A stretch of DNA of 12,575 nt, from the NCBI GenBank assembly GCA_964523415.1, contig CAZFZB010000081.1:1-12575 (forward strand), read 5' to 3'. Below the pieces are notes generated by a model. It searched no databases. It saw only the letters and a program-made list of their open reading frames with translations, and was not told the origin of the DNA. This document shows positions 8,785 through 12,575 of this stretch, piece by piece; the first letter of the stretch is position 1; every line of letters begins with the position of its first letter. Made by a program: the position numbers and the translations under genes. Source of the stretch: M0108 sp964523415 (lineage in GTDB: Bacteria > Pseudomonadota > Gammaproteobacteria > Chromatiales > Chromatiaceae).

Positions 8785-8994
8785 GTGAGCCATTTCGATA
8801 TCGAAGCCCTTGAACGACAAGTGGATGAACTGATCCAGATCTGCAACCGTTTGCGTGAGGAGAATACTTGGCTGCGTGCCCGTCAGGTCACCTTGTCCGA
8901 GGAGCGCGCCCTACTCGTCGAAAATACGGAACTCGCCCGCAGCAAGGTCGAATCCATGATCTCCCGCCTCAAAACCATGGAGGACGATTTGTGA
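8785..8994 (+). CDS. Short coiled-coil protein of the TIGR02449/ZapB-like type
   Basis: 69-residue, highly charged protein with heptad-like leucine spacing over most of its length (IEALERQVDELIQICNRL and onwards), predicting one continuous coiled coil and no membrane segment. Short coiled-coil proteins of this type are regularly encoded directly before zapA in gammaproteobacteria and have been suspected to act with it at the division ring. I recognise the family by size, pattern and position, not by a diagnostic motif. The start is taken as GTG at 8785, with GGGAAG at 8772-8777 and a sensible distance from the promoter. An in-frame ATG at 8770 would add five residues but sits too close to the transcription start. 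The stop overlaps the zapA start (GTGA). Confidence 0.82.
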   Translation: MSHFDIEALERQVDELIQICNRLREENTWLRARQVTLSEERALLVENTELARSKVESMISRLKTMEDDL

Positions 8995-9323
8995 AACAAG
9001 AACAAGTCCCGGTCACGGTGCGCATTCTTGACAAGGAGTATCGCGTCGCCTGCAGCCCCCACGAAGAGGACGGGCTCATGGAGTCCGCGCGACTGGTGGA
9101 CCGTCGTATGCGGGAGATGCGCCAGTCAGGTCGCATCGTCGGAGCCGACCGTATCGCCGTCATGGCTGCCCTCAATCTTGCCCACGAGCTGATCCAATTC
9201 CGTCAGCATCAGGCCGTTCCCGGGGCCAGCGCGGACGCGAGTAGGCTCCAGATCCTGCAACAGCGCCTGGCGGGTACCCTGGACACGCAAAGGGGGCTGG
9301 ACCTGGAGTCAGAAAGCGTATAG
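8991..9323 (+). CDS. zapA: Cell division protein ZapA
   Basis: Cytoplasmic protein that binds and cross-links FtsZ filaments at the Z-ring. The 110 residues match the family: an N-terminal beta region PVTVRILDKEYRVACSPHEED (7-27, near the start of ZapA globular domains), then helices with LMESARLVDRRMREMR, DRIAVMAALNLAHELI and a C-terminal coiled coil. The start is GTG, overlapping the preceding stop by four bases (GTGA), with GGAGG (8979-8983) seven bases upstream; the longer open frame from 8868 runs through the previous gene and is spurious. It is followed directly by 6S RNA and fau, the conserved zapA-ssrS-fau order also seen in E. coli. Confidence 0.95.
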   Translation: MKQEQVPVTVRILDKEYRVACSPHEEDGLMESARLVDRRMREMRQSGRIVGADRIAVMAALNLAHELIQFRQHQAVPGASADASRLQILQQRLAGTLDTQRGLDLESESV

Positions 9324-9335
9324 CCTTGCAATTAG

Positions 9336-9520
9336 ACATTCCCTGCGGTGTTCGAAGATGGCCTGGGTATTTTCTTGAGCCTATTCATTACCCTGGGGGC
9401 ATGAACGTGGAGCCGTTGCGCATATCCGCTCCGAGCGGGAAGCCTGAAGCAAAACCGACTGTCCCCACTTGAACCTGCTGGTTCAAGAACGAAGGCCTTG
9501 GCGGCACAGGTGGGGAATGT
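9336..9520 (+). ncRNA. ssrS: 6S RNA
   Basis: Global regulator that binds sigma70 RNA polymerase by mimicking an open promoter. The 185-base span is nearly the E. coli length. Complementary ends ACATTCCC (9336-9343) and GGGAATGT (9513-9520) close the molecule. The hairpin CTTGAACC-TGCT-GGTTCAAG (9468-9487) matches the conserved 3'-half stem-loop of gammaproteobacterial 6S RNA, followed by the expected GGCGGCA. It lies between zapA and fau as in E. coli. A weak -10-like TATAGC (9319-9324) overlaps the zapA stop codon and could drive it; the RNA may also be processed from a zapA-ssrS-fau transcript. Exact ends are estimated from the pairing and could shift by a few bases. Confidence 0.93.
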
Positions 9521-9539
9521 CCCCCTACACCCTTCGATC

Positions 9540-10130
9540 ATGAGCGCCCTTACGGACCTGCGGCAAGGGTTGCGAACCGAACGTCGTTGTCTTTCGGATA
9601 CTAGCCAAAGGCATCACGCCCGAGAACTTGCCCGTATTCTTGGCAAACTCCCCCAGTTTCTTCGCGCCCAACAGCTAGGTGGCTACTGGGCCACCGATGG
9701 CGAGATTGACCCCGGCCCCTTGCTGAAATCCGCTCAGGCCCATCATAAGGCCTGTTTCCTACCTGTGCTCAGGCCCCACCCCAGGCGCAAGCTCTGGTTT
9801 GTCCGCCACGAAGCGGGTGACCCTGTGCGGGCCAACCGCTACGGTATCCCTGAGCCCGATCTGCGCAACCGCCGGATAAGTCCGCCCTGGGCCCTGGACC
9901 TGTTGCTCCTGCCCCTGGTCGGCTTTGACGCCGACTGCAACCGCCTCGGAATGGGCGGGGGCTACTATGACCAAACGCTCTCCTACCTGAAGACCCGCAA
10001 CCACTGGCGCCGGCCCCTACTCGTGGGCCTGGCGCACGAATGTCAACGCGTCGAACGACTGGAGGCCCGGCCTTGGGACATCCGTCTGGACATGGTCGTG
10101 ACGGAGCTTCGGATATACGCTTGGCGCTAG
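9540..10130 (+). CDS. fau: 5-formyltetrahydrofolate cyclo-ligase
   Basis: ATP-dependent conversion of 5-formyl-tetrahydrofolate to 5,10-methenyl-tetrahydrofolate, returning a stored folate to one-carbon metabolism (YgfA/FAU family, cytoplasmic). 196 residues, normal for the family. Seen: an N-terminal basic helix LRQGLRTERRCLS, RYGIPEP (100-106), a hydrophobic LLLLPLVGFD segment, and the signature RLGMGGGYYDQTL (135-147) that binds nucleotide and folate. ATG at 9540 is chosen; an in-frame TTG at 9498 lies inside 6S RNA. No Shine-Dalgarno sequence is visible, and the ATG is about 20 bases after the 6S RNA end, so it is probably expressed by read-through of ssrS. Converges on ilvA. Confidence 0.94.
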   Translation: MSALTDLRQGLRTERRCLSDTSQRHHARELARILGKLPQFLRAQQLGGYWATDGEIDPGPLLKSAQAHHKACFLPVLRPHPRRKLWFVRHEAGDPVRANRYGIPEPDLRNRRISPPWALDLLLLPLVGFDADCNRLGMGGGYYDQTLSYLKTRNHWRRPLLVGLAHECQRVERLEARPWDIRLDMVVTELRIYAWR

Positions 10131-10131
10131 G

Positions 10132-10150
10132 CCGGATTCTCAGGTTCCGG
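10132..10150. terminator. Weak hairpin between convergent fau and ilvA
   Basis: CCGGA and TCCGG form a 5-base stem around a 9-base loop in the 25-base gap between the two convergent genes. Its position is right for a bidirectional terminator, but there is no T-run on either strand. Confidence 0.25.
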
Positions 10151-10155
10151 TTGGC

Positions 10156-11703
10156 TTAGCCCCCTGGCTTCCGAACCCTGGCTTCCTGCCCACCGGCGAA
10201 GATACTGCAGGCGGGGTTGTCGGTCTCATCCCAGTAGCGATACCCCAAGCCATCCAGCCGCTGGAGGAGTTCCGGTCTGGCCGGCGGGGGAACCTGCAAG
10301 CCCATCAGCACACGGCCGTAGGCGGCGCCATGATTGCGGTAATGAAAGAGGCTGATGTTCCAGCGCCGCCCCAGCCCGGTCAGGAAACTCAGGAGGGCGC
10401 CGGGACGCTCGGGGAATTCGAAGCGCACCAGCATCTCGTCGGCGAGGCCTTGGGCATGGCCGCCTACCATGAAGCGGATATGGAGTTTCGCCGTCTCATT
10501 CTCCGTCATGTCAACCACTTCATAGCCCCTTTCCCCCAGGCGGGCAACGAGTTCCCCGCGCTCCTCATTACCCCGACCCAGTTCGACGCCCACGAAGACC
10601 TGGGCGCGCCGTCGGTCAGCATAGCGGTAATTGAATTCAGTGATCTGGCGTTTTCCCAAGACGCGGCAGAATTCCAGGAAGCTGCCGGGTCGTTCCGGGA
10701 TCTCCACCGCCAGCAAGGCCTCCCGGTGCTCCCCGAGTTCGGCACGCTCAGCGACGTGGCGTAACCGGTCGAAATTGATATTAGCCCCGCTCTCGATGGC
10801 CACCAGATTCTGGCCTTGAATACCACCTGCCTGGACATGGCGCTTGAGCCCCGCCAGGGCCAGGGCCCCGGCCGGCTCGGCGATCCCCCGGGTATCGTCA
10901 AAAATATCCTTGATGGCGGCGCAAATCTCGTCCGTGCTCACCAGTACCACCTCGTCCACCCGTCCCCGAGCGACGCGGAAGGTCTCCTCCCCGATCAGCC
11001 GTACCGCCACGCCATCGGCGAAGAGCCCCACTTGGGGCAACTCCACCCGATGGCCGGCAGCCAGGGCGCTATGGAGGGTCGGGGCATCCTCCGGCTCCAC
11101 CCCAATCACCTTGACCTCGGGTCGCACATACTTGATGTAGGCCGCTATCCCCGCAATCAGGCCCCCACCACCCACGGGTACATAGACAGCGTGCAGCGGC
11201 TGTGGGTGCTGACGCAACATCTCCATGGCGATGGTACCCTGTCCGGCAATGACGTCCGGGTCATCGAAAGGGTGGATGAAGGTCAGGTGCCGTTCGGCTG
11301 CCCAGGCCTGCGCCTGAGCGTAGGCCTCGTCGTAAGAATCACCATGCAGTACGGCCTTGGCGCCAAAGCCTCGCACGGCCTGGACCTTTATGGCAGGGGT
11401 GGTCCGGGGCATCAGGATGGTGGCCTGGATCCCTAGCCGCGACGCACCCAGGGCGACCCCCTGGGCATGATTGCCCGCGGAGGCGGTAATCACTCCACGA
11501 TTCAGGCTCTCCTTGTCCAGATTGACCAGTTTGTTATAGGCGCCGCGCAGCTTGAAGGAAAAGACGGGCTGCAGATCCTCGCGTTTCAGCAGCACCTGGT
11601 TACCCAGGCGGCGTGACAGGCCCTCCGCCCGGGTCAGGGGTGTCTCTCGGGCCAGGTCATAGACGCGCGCCCGCAGGATCCGCTCGATATAGTGATCAGG
11701 CAT
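10156..11703 (-). CDS. ilvA: Threonine ammonia-lyase (biosynthetic threonine dehydratase)
   Basis: PLP enzyme converting threonine to 2-oxobutanoate and ammonia, the first committed step to isoleucine. The 515 residues match the long biosynthetic form (E. coli IlvA is 514). Lys51 in SFKLRGAYN binds PLP; SAGNHAQG (75-82) is the substrate loop, GGGGL (178-182) holds the cofactor phosphate, and SGANIN (305-310) is near the pyridine nitrogen. Two C-terminal ACT-like regulatory domains (about 329-400 and 423-495), each beginning with an EIPERPGSF or EFPERPGAL motif, indicate feedback control by isoleucine and valine. The start ATG follows a GGTGGGG purine run. It is divergent from rpiA across an 84-base gap and is probably a single-gene unit; no leader peptide or attenuator is visible. 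Confidence 0.96.
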   Translation of the reverse strand: MPDHYIERILRARVYDLARETPLTRAEGLSRRLGNQVLLKREDLQPVFSFKLRGAYNKLVNLDKESLNRGVITASAGNHAQGVALGASRLGIQATILMPRTTPAIKVQAVRGFGAKAVLHGDSYDEAYAQAQAWAAERHLTFIHPFDDPDVIAGQGTIAMEMLRQHPQPLHAVYVPVGGGGLIAGIAAYIKYVRPEVKVIGVEPEDAPTLHSALAAGHRVELPQVGLFADGVAVRLIGEETFRVARGRVDEVVLVSTDEICAAIKDIFDDTRGIAEPAGALALAGLKRHVQAGGIQGQNLVAIESGANINFDRLRHVAERAELGEHREALLAVEIPERPGSFLEFCRVLGKRQITEFNYRYADRRRAQVFVGVELGRGNEERGELVARLGERGYEVVDMTENETAKLHIRFMVGGHAQGLADEMLVRFEFPERPGALLSFLTGLGRRWNISLFHYRNHGAAYGRVLMGLQVPPPARPELLQRLDGLGYRYWDETDNPACSIFAGGQEARVRKPGG

Positions 11704-11743
11704 GTCCCCACCCTACCCGCCAGCCGTCTGACTCGGGAGGCTT

Positions 11744-11752
11744 TGCTATGAT
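11744..11752 (+). promoter_or_regulatory. Extended -10 promoter for rpiA
   Basis: TGCTATGAT fits the extended -10 consensus (TGn plus TATGAT). No good -35 is seen. The predicted start near 11759 leaves a leader of about 29 bases before the chosen rpiA ATG. Confidence 0.5.
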
Positions 11753-11787
11753 GGCGGCGTTTTCAACAAGCGCACGAGGAGGTCATG

Positions 11788-12447
11788 ATGACGCAAGATG
11801 AGATGAAACGCCTGGCCGCCGAGGCCGCCCTCGAATTTGTGGAGGGAGGCCTGGTCGGTGTCGGTACCGGGAGTACGGTCAACCACTTTATTGATTTCCT
11901 GGCCAAGGTCAAGGGCAGGATCGAGGGGGCCGTTTCGAGCTCGGAGGCCTCGACCCAACGTATGCAGGCGCAGGGAATCCGGGTTTTCGATCTCAACGAG
12001 GTCGGCGGTCTTTCCCTGTACGTGGATGGAGCCGACGAGGCCAACCATCACCTCGAATTGATCAAGGGCGGCGGTGGGGCCTTGACACGGGAAAAGATCG
12101 TCGCAGCCGCCAGCGACAAGTTCGTCTGCATCGCCGACGAAAGCAAACTGGTGGAGGTAATGGGCCGCTTCCCCTTACCCGTGGAGGTCATTCCCATGGC
12201 CCGGAGTTATGTGGCCCGGGAATTGGTCAAGCTCGGAGGTTCCCCGATCTGGCGCCAGGGCCTGGTGACCGACAATGGTAACCACATCCTGGACGTTTCA
12301 GGGCTGGCGATCCACCGGCCGCGGGAACTGGAGCAGGTCATCAATAACATCCCTGGTGTCGTCACCGTGGGCCTGTTCGCCCTGCGCGGAGCAGACGTTC
12401 TGATTCTGGGGACCGCGACCGGAGCGCGACAGTTGCAGCCGGTTTAA
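11788..12447 (+). CDS. rpiA: Ribose-5-phosphate isomerase A
   Basis: Interconverts ribose-5-phosphate and ribulose-5-phosphate in the pentose phosphate pathway, and in autotrophs feeds the Calvin cycle. 219 residues, the E. coli length. Seen: GTGST (26-30) phosphate loop, DGADE (80-84) active site, KGGGGALTREK (93-103) with catalytic Glu102, and VCIADESKLV. Start choice: two ATGs are adjacent; GAGGAGG (11776-11782) is two bases from the first and five from the second, and the second gives MTQDEM, matching the E. coli start MTQDEL, so 11788 is preferred over 11785. Divergent from ilvA, a neighbour relation also found in E. coli-type genomes, though not functionally linked. Confidence 0.97.
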   Translation: MTQDEMKRLAAEAALEFVEGGLVGVGTGSTVNHFIDFLAKVKGRIEGAVSSSEASTQRMQAQGIRVFDLNEVGGLSLYVDGADEANHHLELIKGGGGALTREKIVAAASDKFVCIADESKLVEVMGRFPLPVEVIPMARSYVARELVKLGGSPIWRQGLVTDNGNHILDVSGLAIHRPRELEQVINNIPGVVTVGLFALRGADVLILGTATGARQLQPV

Positions 12448-12469
12448 CGCCGACACCCTCGGCACCATG

Positions 12470-12493
12470 AAAAACGGGGCCCGAAGGCCCCGT
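12470..12493 (-). terminator. Intrinsic terminator for the porin gene, possibly bidirectional
   Basis: On the minus strand an 8-base stem ACGGGGCC/GGCCCCGT closes a TTCG tetraloop and is followed by a T-run, all typical of a strong rho-independent terminator. It ends about 30 bases after the porin stop. Read on the plus strand it lies 27 bases after the rpiA stop but is followed only by AATTT, so termination of rpiA is likely but weaker. Confidence 0.85.
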
Positions 12494-12521
12494 AATTTGA
12501 TCTTAGGAGATCAGGCTCGAC

Positions 12522-12575
12522 TTAGAAGCTGTGCATCATGCCGAGCTGGAAGCCCTGCCACTTGTTCTCGAAGGG
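12522..12575 (-). CDS. C-terminal end of an outer-membrane protein, probably a porin
   Basis: Only the last 17 codons are inside the window, reading PFENKWQGFQLGMMHSF then TAA. The alternation of polar and hydrophobic residues and the final phenylalanine are the typical last beta strand and assembly signal of Gram-negative outer-membrane beta-barrels; similar ends occur on proteobacterial general porins. The terminator downstream supports a real gene end. The type of porin and its substrate cannot be judged from this fragment. Confidence 0.65.
   Translation of the reverse strand, partial: PFENKWQGFQLGMMHSF

Overview
The window looks like chromosomal DNA of a GC-rich gammaproteobacterium. The best guess is a Chromatiales-type sulfur bacterium (purple sulfur bacterium or relative), but this is inferred from gene content and order and not from any marker gene. 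Two conserved gammaproteobacterial neighbourhoods are intact: ygfB-pepP-ubiH-ubiI on the minus strand, and divergently a short coiled-coil gene, zapA, 6S RNA (ssrS) and fau on the plus strand. No mobile elements, CRISPR arrays, tRNAs or rRNAs were seen. Almost every base is accounted for by conserved genes or short intergenic gaps, and no gene-free stretch exceeds 300 bases once 6S RNA is counted.

Layout. From 1 to about 8.6 kb everything reads on the minus strand. In transcription order: ygfB (UPF0149), pepP (Xaa-Pro aminopeptidase), ubiH and ubiI (two FAD ubiquinone-biosynthesis hydroxylases, overlapping by 4 nt), an unrecognised 118-aa protein, a pyrophosphate-dependent 6-phosphofructokinase (pfp), an unrecognised 67-aa protein, and a membrane proton-pumping pyrophosphatase (hppA, cut by the window's left edge). 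From 8.7 to 10.1 kb the plus strand carries the coiled-coil gene, zapA, 6S RNA and fau. Then comes ilvA on the minus strand (10.16-11.7 kb), divergent from rpiA on the plus strand. At the right edge is the last codons of a minus-strand outer-membrane protein, probably a porin, with its own strong terminator.

How the genes work together. The most coherent unit is pfp / 67-aa gene / hppA. A reversible PPi-linked phosphofructokinase can generate PPi when it runs in the fructose-bisphosphate to fructose-6-phosphate direction. A membrane pyrophosphatase can turn that PPi into a proton gradient, or run backwards to make PPi. Linkage of these two genes is known from methanotrophs and has been proposed for sulfur-oxidising symbionts as an energy-saving variant of the Calvin cycle. 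The pyrophosphatase here has lysine at the position that marks K+-independent proton pumps (GNTTK). The small gene between the two enzymes has a strong ribosome binding site and no function I recognise, and is the best lead for something undescribed. The ubi genes supply quinone for electron transport. RpiA makes ribulose-5-phosphate/ribose-5-phosphate, which would also serve a Calvin cycle, though it is not in the same transcription unit.

Regulation visible in sequence: a good sigma70-type promoter for the coiled-coil/zapA unit, extended -10 promoters for ygfB and rpiA, inverted repeats in the leaders of pfp and hppA, and a terminator with a UUCG tetraloop after the porin gene.
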